A stretch of 64,000 bases of DNA from Phycisphaerales bacterium (lineage in GTDB: Bacteria > Planctomycetota > Phycisphaerae > Phycisphaerales > UBA1924), in assembly GCA_020847535.1 (NCBI GenBank), contig JADLBU010000106.1, forward strand, positions 35,743-99,742, given 5' to 3'. Each line of letters begins with the position of its first letter. Within the stretch, counting starts at the first letter, position 1. The notes beneath the pieces are model-generated. The model was given only the letters and a program-made list of their open reading frames with translations. It made no database searches and was not told the origin of the DNA. The translations under genes and the position numbers were made by a program. Shown here in pieces: positions 42,967 to 51,137 of this stretch.

Positions 42967-44109
42967 TCACGGCAGGACAAGCATTGCATCTCCGTAGCTG
43001 TAGAACCTGTACCCTTCGGCGATCCCCGAGGCGTAGATCTCGCGCAGCCGGTCCACCCCGCGATCCAGCATCGCCCCCGTGATCGCCAGCAAGGTCGATC
43101 GCGGCAGATGAAAATTCGTCATCATCCCATCGCACCATCGCCATTGGTACCCCGGCTTCACCAGAAGACGCGTGCGCACGATCCCGCTCCGGCTTGACTC
43201 CGGCAGCGCGGCGAACGTCTCCAGCGTCCGGGTGCTGGTCGTCCCGACGGGAATAATCCGCCGACCCTGGGCCCGCGCCAGCTCGATCCCGGCGATCGCC
43301 TCCGGGCTCATCGAGCAGGCCTCGGTGTGCATCGGGTGCTGCTCGAGGAACTCGGTCTCGACGGGCCTGAACGTGCCGGTGCCGACATGCAGCGTGACAT
43401 CGATCCGCTCGACACCACGAGCCGAGAGCCTTGCGAGCAGGTCGGGTGTGAAATGCAGCCCCGCGGTCGGTGCTGCCACCGACCCGTGGATGGTCTCCTT
43501 CTCCCCGCGCCATGATTGCGATGCCCCCGCATACACCGACTGGTATCGATCCCGGTCCTGCCGATCCTCGACCGCGATCCCTGCGCTTGCTCGCGATTTG
43601 AGGATGTAGGGAGGCAGCGGTGTGCGTCCGATGCGATCCAGAAGTTCATGCGTGCCGCAGCCGCAGCTGATTCCGCCTACCGAGACGATCCAGGCCCCTG
43701 GCTCATCTTCGATGCGTGCAACCAGCTTGAGCACGATCCCCGATGCCGAGCCGGTTTGATCTTCGAGTTCGATCTCGGCGGTCGGGCGCAGATGGCCTCC
43801 GCGCAACAGGCATATCCATGCAAGGGCCGATCCTCCGACCGCTTCCGACTCAGCCAGGAACAACCCTTCCGCCTTCCCGCCCGATCCGACTCTCCGCCCG
43901 ATCAGCCGGGCCGGCAAGACCCTCGTCGTGTTGAAGACCAGAACATCCCCCGGCGACAGGATCTCCGGCAGATCCCGGACCTTTCGGTGCTCAATGCCGA
44001 CGCCACGTCGGTCGGTCACCAGCAGCCTGGCGCTGTCGCGCGGCTCGGCGGCCCGGGTCGCGATCCGGTCGGGAGGCAACTCGTAATCCAGATCACTGGT
44101 CCGCAACAC
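42967..44109 (-). CDS. queA: tRNA preQ1(34) S-adenosylmethionine ribosyltransferase-isomerase
   Basis: Adds the epoxycyclopentanediol group from SAM to 7-aminomethyl-7-deazaguanine in tRNA, giving epoxyqueuosine. Signatures: SDLDYELPPDRIA at the N-terminus, DVLVFNTTRVLPARLIG, GSVAAPTAGLHFT, and DGMMTNFHLPRSTLL near the end. GTG at 44109 is the start, directly before the conserved L.TSDLDYELP; the open frame to 44259 adds unrelated residues. 380 residues. No other queuosine gene lies in the window. Confidence 0.94.
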   Translation of the reverse strand: MLRTSDLDYELPPDRIATRAAEPRDSARLLVTDRRGVGIEHRKVRDLPEILSPGDVLVFNTTRVLPARLIGRRVGSGGKAEGLFLAESEAVGGSALAWICLLRGGHLRPTAEIELEDQTGSASGIVLKLVARIEDEPGAWIVSVGGISCGCGTHELLDRIGRTPLPPYILKSRASAGIAVEDRQDRDRYQSVYAGASQSWRGEKETIHGSVAAPTAGLHFTPDLLARLSARGVERIDVTLHVGTGTFRPVETEFLEQHPMHTEACSMSPEAIAGIELARAQGRRIIPVGTTSTRTLETFAALPESSRSGIVRTRLLVKPGYQWRWCDGMMTNFHLPRSTLLAITGAMLDRGVDRLREIYASGIAEGYRFYSYGDAMLVLP

Positions 44110-44282
44110 CGTTGCTTCTCCGCAACATCTCCTCGTTGCCCGCACGCGACACGCCCGCGTGAACGGGCATCGTTGAGCCTCGCCGCGCCTCACGATGGCC
44201 GTTGTCGCTGCGTGAAGGCACCTTTTCTCGGACGTGTCCGATATCCCGTCGTTTGGCACGCCGATCGACTTGGTGTGCCGTC

Positions 44283-44705
44283 ATGGCCGGCATCATCTCA
44301 AGAGTTGAATCAATCCTGGATCTGGCATCCTATCGATTGGCCCTGCGCGAAGCCGCCAAGACGCCCGGGGATGCGGATCGCCAGGCCGCGATCCAGCGGG
44401 TCATCGACGATCGGCGCCAATCCCCACCCAAGGGTGGCACCAGCTCGAGCCTCAAGCTCGACCTCGTGCTCGCCAGCCGTCCCAAGCAGTACACGCGGCT
44501 GATGGGAGATGCGGCGATCGTGGATCAGTGGTCGGCACGGATGGTTGCGCCCTGCACCTGCGCCCCGGCGAGCCATCAGACGGCCTCGGAGCTCACCCGA
44601 CTGGGCGCTGCCCAGCAGGAAATCCAGATACTCCAGCGCCTCGTCAATACCTACCGCACGATCACGCGCACCAACACCGGCAGCATCATCGACATCGTCG
44701 TCTGA
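44283..44705 (+). CDS. Hypothetical protein, mostly helical
   Basis: Unrecognised protein of 140 residues starting MAGIISRVESILDLASYRLA; the frame is open to 44202 but the ATG at 44283 begins the regular helical sequence. It is soluble, alpha-helical, has two Cys close together (APCTCAP) in the middle, and ends IIDIVV. Codon use is like that of the neighbours, which supports it being real. Divergent from queA, convergent with the SpoIID gene. Confidence 0.55.
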   Translation: MAGIISRVESILDLASYRLALREAAKTPGDADRQAAIQRVIDDRRQSPPKGGTSSSLKLDLVLASRPKQYTRLMGDAAIVDQWSARMVAPCTCAPASHQTASELTRLGAAQQEIQILQRLVNTYRTITRTNTGSIIDIVV

Positions 44706-44735
44706 TGCCGTTTGCCTGTCGCCGTTCGCCGCTCG

Positions 44736-46259
44736 CTACTGATACGCCCTGGTGATCCCCGCGCCTGGGTAGAAGATCAGCACCTGTTGATCCCACGGCA
44801 CCCCGCGATCCGCGAGCCCCTTGAGGCACCACTGGCACATCCCCACGCCGTGGCCGAAGCCCCGTCCGCGGATGATGAACCCCGGTGAAGTACCCACGGG
44901 CGATGGTGTGACCTCCAGGTCGTTGCTATTGACCCGCGTCTGAGGCGTGATCGCCGGCAACCCCTCGGCCCCGACGTTGCACGCGACCCGCAGTTCCTCG
45001 CCCGACAGCGAGAACACGCGCCCGCGATCATCACCGACGAAGTAGCGAGCCGGTCTGCCGGTGGCGTTGAGCTTCTCAGGGCTGATGCTGGTGACCAATC
45101 CGATCGCCCGGACCTGATGCCCCGAGTTCTTGCCCCAGGCGGCGATCCGCCTGCTCAGATCCTCGGTTGAGCGGATGACTTCCCAGCGGTACAGCCGCGC
45201 CTGCTGGCAGTAGTGGTCGTGAACCGTCCCCTGGATCGGCGGTGCCAGGTTGTACTCGAACCCCTTGCCGATCGGCCAGACATCCGCAGCCGAGCCCGCT
45301 CGTCCGCCGCACGTGCTCGAGTAGTACGCCTTGAATGGCTTGCCCTGGTAGGTCAGCACAGCGCCGCGGGTGTTACGGACCGCAGTCAGCGCGGTCTGGT
45401 TGGTGGTCGCTCCGCCGAAGACCTGGTCGGATTGCGTGTTCTCGACATCGAAGAAGTGCCCCGCCGCTCGGTCAAGATCCCGGACAAAGAGTGCGTAGGT
45501 CCGTGCGCACACCGCCTGGGCCTCGTACGCCGCCAGCGGCCACTTGGGGAACAGCTCCTTGGCGAGCACGCCCGGGAGGTAGTCCTCGATCGACATGTCG
45601 GCGATCACATCGAAGCGGTTGGGCCCGACATCGCTCGCCGGCCGGATGATCAGTGTGCCCGGGTACTGGATGCCATCCATTTGAAGGATCGCCGCATGAG
45701 CAGGCGGCGTGATTGTTATTGTGGTTGTGGGGGTGGTGTTCCCCGAGGCATTGCCAGAAGGCTGCACCGTGACTGTGATTCCCTCCGGGTATTGCAGCGA
45801 ATCTCCGGTTTGTGGATCAAACCGGATTCCACCAGGTCCGCTCGCGATCGTGACCGGCGCGGAGATCGGGGTCGGCCGCATGCCTTGCGCTGAGAGCATC
45901 AGCACGGCCGGACCGTCGATCCGGGCGGTATCCACGGCCTGCTTGATGCGGACACGAATGTCAGGCTCGTCCGGGTACAGGGGAGCGGCCGGCACCACCA
46001 CCGCCGCCGGCATCGCCGGGGTTTCTGTATTGACCACCGCCCGCCGGCGCGAGGGGGCCGGATCGAACGATGAGCACGACCACACCGTCAGGGCGATCCC
46101 GCACAGGACCAGCGCAGCCACCATCATCGCCGGCGAGAACGCAAAGACCGCGACCCGTCGGGCCTTGCGATTCATCGCCCGCTTGCGCGGGTTGCCCCGG
46201 CGCGATGGGGTATGCCGCTTGGTGCTGGGTCGGCCGGATGAGCGGTGGGAGGGACTCAT
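44736..46259 (-). CDS. SpoIID/LytB-domain protein, membrane-anchored
   Basis: Predicted periplasmic peptidoglycan-modifying protein of 507 residues. SpoIID enzymes are lytic transglycosylases acting on denuded glycan strands. The N-terminus is Arg-rich (PSRRGNPRKRAMNRKARR) followed by one membrane anchor (residues about 35-60). The SpoIID domain starts near 210 with DMSIEDYLPGVLAKELFPKWPLAAYEAQAVCARTYA (conserved Glu in KELFP), and continues with YYSSTCGGRAG and RGFGHGVGMCQWCLKGLADRG, the C-terminal signature. In sporulation-free planctomycetes such genes probably serve cell-wall turnover (inference). Confidence 0.88.
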   Translation of the reverse strand: MSPSHRSSGRPSTKRHTPSRRGNPRKRAMNRKARRVAVFAFSPAMMVAALVLCGIALTVWSCSSFDPAPSRRRAVVNTETPAMPAAVVVPAAPLYPDEPDIRVRIKQAVDTARIDGPAVLMLSAQGMRPTPISAPVTIASGPGGIRFDPQTGDSLQYPEGITVTVQPSGNASGNTTPTTTITITPPAHAAILQMDGIQYPGTLIIRPASDVGPNRFDVIADMSIEDYLPGVLAKELFPKWPLAAYEAQAVCARTYALFVRDLDRAAGHFFDVENTQSDQVFGGATTNQTALTAVRNTRGAVLTYQGKPFKAYYSSTCGGRAGSAADVWPIGKGFEYNLAPPIQGTVHDHYCQQARLYRWEVIRSTEDLSRRIAAWGKNSGHQVRAIGLVTSISPEKLNATGRPARYFVGDDRGRVFSLSGEELRVACNVGAEGLPAITPQTRVNSNDLEVTPSPVGTSPGFIIRGRGFGHGVGMCQWCLKGLADRGVPWDQQVLIFYPGAGITRAYQ

Positions 46260-46333
46260 GATGCAGGCTCACCAATCCTGAGGGCGCCGGTCTGGGTCCG
46301 CCGGACGGATTCCCGAAGCGATCCCGGATGCGA

Positions 46334-46339
46334 TAGCAT
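46334..46339 (+). promoter_or_regulatory. Putative -10 before lipoprotein-dprA
   Basis: TAGCAT in the context CGATAGCATGCTG, 55 bases before the lipoprotein ATG. GGGGAGGA follows 8 bases before that ATG as a ribosome-binding site. Confidence 0.35.
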
Positions 46340-46394
46340 GCTGTCTGGTCCCGGCGTCGGCAACCCTACACCACCCACGGGGAGGACAGTGCGC

Positions 46395-46892
46395 ATGGAG
46401 TATCCGCAGCGCGCTTCAGAACAGAGCGTATCGGCACGACGGCACCGCGGCCTGCTGTTTGTTCATAGGAGCCTGTTCTCCACCGCGATCGCCATCCCGA
46501 TGATGCTCGCCGCCGGCTGCTACTCCCGCCCCGGGCCGCCCGAGCCCACCGAAGGGAAGTTCCAGGCCTGCCCGGTTGCCATTGGTTCCTCCGGCTCGAC
46601 CCATGTCGTGCAAGCGACCGTCGGATCCCCCGGCTACGCGCTTGAACTCGATTCGATGTGGGATGCCTATCGCCGCAAGCACGTCTTCGTCACCGTCCGC
46701 AAGCCCGATCCCCGCTACGCCTACCCGCAGGTCGTCGTGGATCTGAGTCTCCTGACACAGGTGGATACAACCGATCCGATCACCGTCTTTGCCCGCCTGG
46801 CCGACCACGACGAAACGGAACCGGAGGATGAGTATCGCCAGGCCGCATCCGCCGAGGGGACTGGCATGCCCCCGAGGGATTCGCGGCGCTAG
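46395..46892 (+). CDS. Small lipoprotein, unknown function
   Basis: 165 residues: a basic N-terminus, a hydrophobic stretch ending in the lipobox LAAGC near residue 38, then a short soluble domain with no recognised family (WDAYRRKHVFVTVRKPDP.. YPQVVVDLSLLTQVDTTDPITVFARL) and an acidic, disordered tail. ATG at 46395 follows a GGGGAGGA ribosome-binding site. It precedes dprA by 34 bases and may be co-transcribed, though there is no obvious functional link. Confidence 0.65.
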   Translation: MEYPQRASEQSVSARRHRGLLFVHRSLFSTAIAIPMMLAAGCYSRPGPPEPTEGKFQACPVAIGSSGSTHVVQATVGSPGYALELDSMWDAYRRKHVFVTVRKPDPRYAYPQVVVDLSLLTQVDTTDPITVFARLADHDETEPEDEYRQAASAEGTGMPPRDSRR

Positions 46893-46926
46893 CTTCGGGG
46901 CGAATGCACCCCGGAAGGAGTGGGGG

Positions 46927-48129
46927 ATGGGGCTTGATGCCTACACACTTGATCTCCTGCGACTGACGCTCGTCGAAGGTGTCGGGCCGGTGCTCCTTGG
47001 AAGGTTCCTGGAGCAGTTCGGCTCGCCCGCCGCCGTGCTTGCCGCCAGCCCCACCCAGCTCGAGCGGGTCAAAGGCATCGGTCCGGCCCGCGCCCGTGCG
47101 ATCTCCGCCGCTGTCAAGGATGTCGGCGCTGCCATCGACCGCGAATGTGCGCTCATCGAACAGTACAGCGCCCGGGTGATCGCCCTCGGTACCGATGAAT
47201 ACCCACCCGCGCTCGCCCAGATCCCCGATCCGCCACCCCTCCTTTATCTCAAGGGCCACATCGATCCGGCAGGGGCCGACCGGTACGGGATCGCCATCGT
47301 CGGCTCACGTGAGTGCACCCACTACGGGCTCGAGCAAGCCGGCCGGTTTGGGGCGGGCTTGGCATCCGCAGGACTGACAGTGATCTCGGGTGGCGCCCGA
47401 GGCATCGACACCGCCGCTCATCGCGGAGCGATCACCGCCGGAGGACGCACGCTCGCCATCCTCGGCTGCGGCCTGGCGGAGGTGTACCCGCCCGAGAATG
47501 CATCCCTCTTTGACCGGATACTCGCCGAGGATCGCGGGGCGATCATCAGCGAGCTGCCGATGTCCACACCTCCCAAGTCGGAGAATTTCCCGGCCCGAAA
47601 CCGCATCATTTCGGGTCTGAGTCTGGGGGTGCTGGTGATCGAGGCTGGGGAGCGATCTGGCTCACTCATTACCGCCCGACTCGCCGCGGAAGATCACGGC
47701 CGTGAAGTCATGGCACTCCCGGGGAGGGTGGATTCCCCAACCAGCCGAGGCACGAACGAACTCGTCAAGGCCGGAGGCGCAGCCCTCGTCACCGAGCCTG
47801 CGGATGTGATCGCGATTCTGGAGCCGGCCGGACGCCGTCACCACGGCGGTTCGGAGGTATCCCTGTGGAAGCAGGCAGACCCATCCGCCCAGCCGCTCGC
47901 CGAACAGCAGTCATCCGATCTCGGCATCTCAACTTCCGCCCCGCTCGGCCTGACGGAACGTCAACAGGTGATACTCCAGGCGATCGGCGGCAATGGAGAT
48001 GCCGCGACCATCGATCAGCTCGCCGAGCGCAGCAGCCTCGGAATCCCTGAGATTCGTGCTGATTTGACGGTGCTGGAGCTTCGGCGACAGATCCGTCGGG
48101 CCGGCAGCCGCTTCGAGCGGGTTCGTTGA
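46927..48129 (+). CDS. dprA: DNA-processing protein DprA
   Basis: Loads RecA on incoming single-stranded DNA during natural transformation. Layout on 400 residues: N-terminal HhH/SAM-like region (LVEGVGPVLLGRFLEQFG, VKGIGPARARAI), the Rossmann-fold DprA core (GIAIVGSRECTHYG, VISGGARGIDTAAHRGAI, LAILGCGL.. YPPEN, SELPMSTPP, FPARNRIISGLS) and a C-terminal winged helix (about 340-400). ATG at 46927 has GGAAGGAG 8 bases upstream. The immediately following gene is a DNA methyltransferase with its own promoter. Confidence 0.94.
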   Translation: MGLDAYTLDLLRLTLVEGVGPVLLGRFLEQFGSPAAVLAASPTQLERVKGIGPARARAISAAVKDVGAAIDRECALIEQYSARVIALGTDEYPPALAQIPDPPPLLYLKGHIDPAGADRYGIAIVGSRECTHYGLEQAGRFGAGLASAGLTVISGGARGIDTAAHRGAITAGGRTLAILGCGLAEVYPPENASLFDRILAEDRGAIISELPMSTPPKSENFPARNRIISGLSLGVLVIEAGERSGSLITARLAAEDHGREVMALPGRVDSPTSRGTNELVKAGGAALVTEPADVIAILEPAGRRHHGGSEVSLWKQADPSAQPLAEQQSSDLGISTSAPLGLTERQQVILQAIGGNGDAATIDQLAERSSLGIPEIRADLTVLELRRQIRRAGSRFERVR

Positions 48130-48166
48130 ATTGGTCTTCGCTGGCAAATGTTGGTGGCGGGTCAAG

Positions 48167-48195
48167 TTGAAACTCATGCTGTTTCGCGGTATGTT
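48167..48195 (+). promoter_or_regulatory. Promoter of the DNA methyltransferase
   Basis: TTGAAA (48167-48172), a 17-base spacer, then TATGTT (48190-48195): the best consensus-like sigma70 promoter together with that at 49726. It lies in AT-richer DNA just after dprA. Predicted start near 48202 supports the methyltransferase start at 48221. Confidence 0.65.
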
Positions 48196-48220
48196 CGATT
48201 ACCGTTGGAGTCGTGTACGG

Positions 48221-49267
48221 ATGCAAAGTAGGGCTTTTTGGGAGAAACGACTGTGCGCTCTGTCGAAAGAGGGACGACTGCTGGTGGAGCTGCTCAAACT
48301 GCTCCTATTGCAGAGCGACCGTGATTCAAGGGCGATTGGTAATTCGCGCATCGTCCAACGCGACTGTTTCGACTGGCTGCAAGACGTTCCTGAGAACTCC
48401 ATTCATTCGGTGGTGACCGATCCCCCCTATGGCGTGAAAGAGTACGAACCTGATCAATTGGCGAAGAGAGAGGCGGGCAGTGGCGGGGTGTGGCGCATTC
48501 CACCTGCCTTTGATGGGCATGTCCGATCTCCGCTTCCCCGCTTCACAGCGCTTGATGCCGCTGAACGAGCACGTTTGGTTGACTATTTTCGCCGCTGGGC
48601 GAGGTTGATCACGCGAGTGCTTCGTCCCGGTGGACACGTCTTCATTGCAACGAACTCGTTTGTCGCACAGATGGTGTATGGCGCGGTCGCCGAGGGCGGG
48701 TTGGAGTTTCGCGGCCAAGTGATCCGTCTGGTGCGAACTCTCAGGGGAGGCGATCGGCCCAAGAATGCGGAAGTTGAATTTGAACAGGTGTCGTCCTTGC
48801 CCAGAGGGTGCTTCGAGCCCTGGGGGTTGTTTCGGAAGCCGATGCTCCCGAAAATGAGGGTGAGTGATTGCTTGCGGGAGTTTGAAACAGGCGGCCTCCG
48901 TCGATGCCCGAACGGCCTGCCTTTTTGCGATGTGATCGTCAGCGAGCGCACCCCGCGCCAGGAGCGCCAGGTCGCGAGTCACCCGAGTCTTAAGCCGCAG
49001 TCGTTGTTGAGACAGCTCGTATTTGCGTCATTACCACTCGGAACTGGGACGGTATTGGATCCATTCATGGGTTCGGGATCCACGATAGCGGCCGCAGAGG
49101 CTGTTGGAGTGAAGGGGTTTGGGGTGGAGCGCTCGGCCGAGTTTTTCGCCATGGCTGTGAAGGCTATTCCGAAGCTTGCCAGGTTGAACGTGCCGCACCT
49201 ACCGCTGCCCGCGGGAAGCAACGCATCGCATCACTCGCTCTTTGTCCCCGAGAAATGCGCCGGTTAG
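48221..49267 (+). CDS. Type II DNA methyltransferase (N4/N6 amino type)
   Basis: Amino-methyltransferase for adenine N6 or cytosine N4. Catalytic motif IV TDPPYGV comes first (near residue 65) and the SAM-binding motif I DPFMGSGSTIAAAEA comes near the C-terminus (about 285), the order of the beta-class enzymes. ATG at 48221 follows the predicted promoter and a GGAG; the frame is open to 48131 but that part overlaps the promoter. 348 residues. Base composition is lower in GC and third positions are less C-biased than in dprA or lexA, as expected for a mobile restriction-modification gene. Its stop overlaps the end of the convergent endonuclease remnant. Confidence 0.88.
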   Translation: MQSRAFWEKRLCALSKEGRLLVELLKLLLLQSDRDSRAIGNSRIVQRDCFDWLQDVPENSIHSVVTDPPYGVKEYEPDQLAKREAGSGGVWRIPPAFDGHVRSPLPRFTALDAAERARLVDYFRRWARLITRVLRPGGHVFIATNSFVAQMVYGAVAEGGLEFRGQVIRLVRTLRGGDRPKNAEVEFEQVSSLPRGCFEPWGLFRKPMLPKMRVSDCLREFETGGLRRCPNGLPFCDVIVSERTPRQERQVASHPSLKPQSLLRQLVFASLPLGTGTVLDPFMGSGSTIAAAEAVGVKGFGVERSAEFFAMAVKAIPKLARLNVPHLPLPAGSNASHHSLFVPEKCAG

Positions 49268-49737
49268 TCAGCCCTGAAAATCCAATTCGATTCCATCTTG
49301 TCAAACCCTGAACGGACAACGCTTGCGGTGATCGTTCGCCGGCTCGTTTCGGAACGACCTGCGAATTTCCAGTCCAACTTGGTGATTTCAGCCCCTACAA
49401 CTTTGCGAAACCGAAATGGTCGCGGCGGAATTCCCTTGCAGGCATCCGCTGATGTGTTGCTTTCAAAGACGAAGACCATGAGCCAGACATCCTCGGCATT
49501 GTGGCCTTGCCAGCCCCTGTCATAACGTGAGGCTTTCGTTTCAATGCCCACAGGTCCATGCTGCACCGAGTTTTTTGGATAGTGATCTACCGGGATCAGG
49601 TCAGGATGTCCATTGTGATAGACGTTGCGGACACCCCGAATCGGCGATCGTACTGAACTGGCTCTCGCTTTCCGCCTCCGACCAGCCCAGCCCGAACCGA
49701 TTGCCGGAACGACCCCAACATAGACTTGACAGTCCGG
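49264..49737 (-). pseudogene. PD-(D/E)XK restriction endonuclease, N-terminally truncated
   Basis: Minus-strand frame open from just after a stop at 49740-49738. It reads SPIRGVRNVYHNGHPDLIP, then NSVQHGPVGIETKASRYDRGWQGHN, with the PD...ETK catalytic core of a type II endonuclease, and a C-terminal region ending NWIFRAD. The only usable start is a GTG at 49566, between the PD and the ETK, so the whole N-terminal part and half the active site would be missing from any product. A usual enzyme would need 150 or more further residues upstream; none is found there. The pairing with the convergent methyltransferase suggests a former restriction-modification pair that has lost its nuclease. Confidence 0.75.
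49694..49710 (+). repeat. Operator-like 17-mer, copy 1
   Basis: GAACCGATTGCCGGAAC, upstream of the -35 box of the promoter at 49726. It matches copy 2 (49761-49777) at 15 of 17 positions. Both begin and end in GAAC. Confidence 0.5.
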
Positions 49738-49755
49738 TCATTGATCGCCTACAAT
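49726..49755 (+). promoter_or_regulatory. Strong sigma70-like promoter
   Basis: TTGACA (49726-49731), 18-base spacer, TACAAT (49750-49755). Predicted start near 49762. The downstream transcript crosses a 1.2-kb region of uncertain coding and leads to lexA. It lies over the 5' boundary of the truncated endonuclease. Confidence 0.7.
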
Positions 49756-49760
49756 GTACC

Positions 49761-49777
49761 GAACCGATTGCACGAAC
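49761..49777 (+). repeat. Operator-like 17-mer, copy 2, at the transcription start
   Basis: GAACCGATTGCACGAAC covers the predicted +1 of the 49726 promoter. Together with copy 1, 67 bases away, it brackets the promoter; binding here would block initiation. Confidence 0.5.
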
Positions 49778-49811
49778 TCTGATCGGAAGAGTCGTGCGAG
49801 CGGTTGGTGAA

Positions 49812-49961
49812 GATGGTGTGCGAAGCTCAGTGCGGCGGCAGGATGCTCGCCGCGAAGACAGGTCAGAGTCCCAGGTGGGAGCAACCTTGGGATCCGAGTT
49901 GGGTGGGTGGCAAGCGGAGCGGTGGGTCGCTCCGAAGCTGCAACGGCACGGAGGCCGAGTG
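49812..49961 (+). CDS. Possible 49-codon leader ORF
   Basis: ATG at 49812 (MVCEAQCGGRMLAAKTG..) to the TGA at 49959-49961, about 50 bases after the predicted transcription start. The stop is adjacent to the ATG at 49962 of the next frame (TGATG arrangement), which would couple the two. No known family and Trp/Gly-rich; may not be real. Confidence 0.25.
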
Positions 49962-51137
49962 ATGAACCGGACCATGAGCCAAGGCAAGCTCCAAGCCATG
50001 CGGGTGATGGCAAGCCGGAATGCTCGCGGGTGTGAGGGGCGGCGAGATTCCCGCCGCTGTGGTGATAGGTGCCTGGCGATCGGGCGGCGGATTGTCCAGA
50101 TCGGAAGGGAAATCGGGACTGTGCTTGGGACGGGGGTCGTCCGGTGGCTGGGCGCTTGGATGACTCCGTTTCTCTCGGTGAGCGAGGGAGATGCGGGCGA
50201 TCGGACGGTGGGGGTAGCGGGGGTGGTCGTTGTCCGGGTGGGACCGGGCGGCGAGTTCCTCAGGGACTGGGTAGGCGAGTTGTCGAGCGATCGAGACGAG
50301 CTTGTAGTCCGGGGCGAGCGGTTGAATGGCCGGGGTGTCTGGGTGGATGCCCAAGCCGAGGATCGGCCCGTCTCGGTGGCTGGTGGTCGATGGTCGGGTG
50401 TGGTTGAGCCGTATTGCGGTGGTTCGAGTCTGCCGGGAGTGGATTGCGGACCCGCCGGACGGAAGCAGGTTCCGTCCCGGGTTCGGGTGCTGGGTGAGTT
50501 GCTCGCCGCCGAGATCGCGATCGGCGTGCAGGCCGAGGCCCTTGCGGCGAGCACGAGGGTCTGGATGGCGGCAGGTGGTTGGTCGTCTCTAACACGGGTG
50601 GATTCGGAGTCGGTGAGGATCGGTGAACGGGATTGCACGGCGGTTGCGGGCAGAACGCTTGCGCGTGCCGGGGTTGTGCCGGTCGCATTCGGAGGCGTCC
50701 GGCGAACCGGTCTGACGGGTGCCCTGGCGGATGCTCTGGCGGGTGGTGTGGCCGCCGGATTGGAACACAGAGATTTGAATCCGGATCCAAGGGAAAGCCG
50801 CGGATCCATCAGTGAACGCAGACCCATGGACGGGTCGGAACATCAGCGATCGGGCTGGGCGGAGGCCCGACGAGGTCGCGGGCAGGAATGCCTGTCAGGA
50901 ACCAGACAAGCGGCTGTGGCCGCGGAGATGAATCATGAACCTCACTCCCAAGCAGTTGAAGATCCTGCAGCTCATCCGGGATTGGCGCGTTCGGCGCGGC
51001 TACTCCCCGACGATGCAGGAGCTGGCCGACGAGATCGGCGTCAGCAAGGTCACGGTCTTCGAGCACGTCGAGGCTCTTATCAAGAAGGGCGCGCTCGTGC
51101 GCGAGCCCAACAAGGCGCGCTCTTTGTCGATCGCTGA
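49962..51137 (+). CDS. Uncertain ORF upstream of and running into lexA
   Basis: A long open frame from ATG 49962. The translated sequence has balanced acidic, basic and hydrophobic residues in places (VVVVRVGPGGEFLRDW, VLGELLAAEIAIGVQAEAL, LTGALADALAGGVAAGLE), and position-specific GC (high-low-high) looks coding up to about 50780. No family is recognised. Against it: codon use is G-ending rather than C-ending as in all neighbours, Arg and Gly are excessive, and the frame has no stop before 51137, so it would overlap the first 200 bases of lexA. A frameshift near the lexA start, a real overlap, or a non-coding G-rich region are all possible. The opposite-strand frame at 49601-50827 is Pro/Ser/Thr/Arg-rich and looks like a shadow. 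Confidence 0.3.
   Translation: MNRTMSQGKLQAMRVMASRNARGCEGRRDSRRCGDRCLAIGRRIVQIGREIGTVLGTGVVRWLGAWMTPFLSVSEGDAGDRTVGVAGVVVVRVGPGGEFLRDWVGELSSDRDELVVRGERLNGRGVWVDAQAEDRPVSVAGGRWSGVVEPYCGGSSLPGVDCGPAGRKQVPSRVRVLGELLAAEIAIGVQAEALAASTRVWMAAGGWSSLTRVDSESVRIGERDCTAVAGRTLARAGVVPVAFGGVRRTGLTGALADALAGGVAAGLEHRDLNPDPRESRGSISERRPMDGSEHQRSGWAEARRGRGQECLSGTRQAAVAAEMNHEPHSQAVEDPAAHPGLARSARLLPDDAGAGRRDRRQQGHGLRARRGSYQEGRARARAQQGALFVDR

Noticed and set aside
49694..49777. 17-mers as a classic LexA dyad (GAAC-N4-GTTC or CTGT-N8-ACAG)
   Set aside because: No inverted symmetry; both halves are GAAC in direct orientation, so this was kept only as an operator-like repeat.
49601..50827. Minus-strand open frame of 408 codons upstream of the lexA region
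   Set aside because: Pro/Ser/Thr/Arg composition without hydrophobic pattern, overlaps the endonuclease remnant in another frame; typical of an antisense shadow in G-rich DNA.
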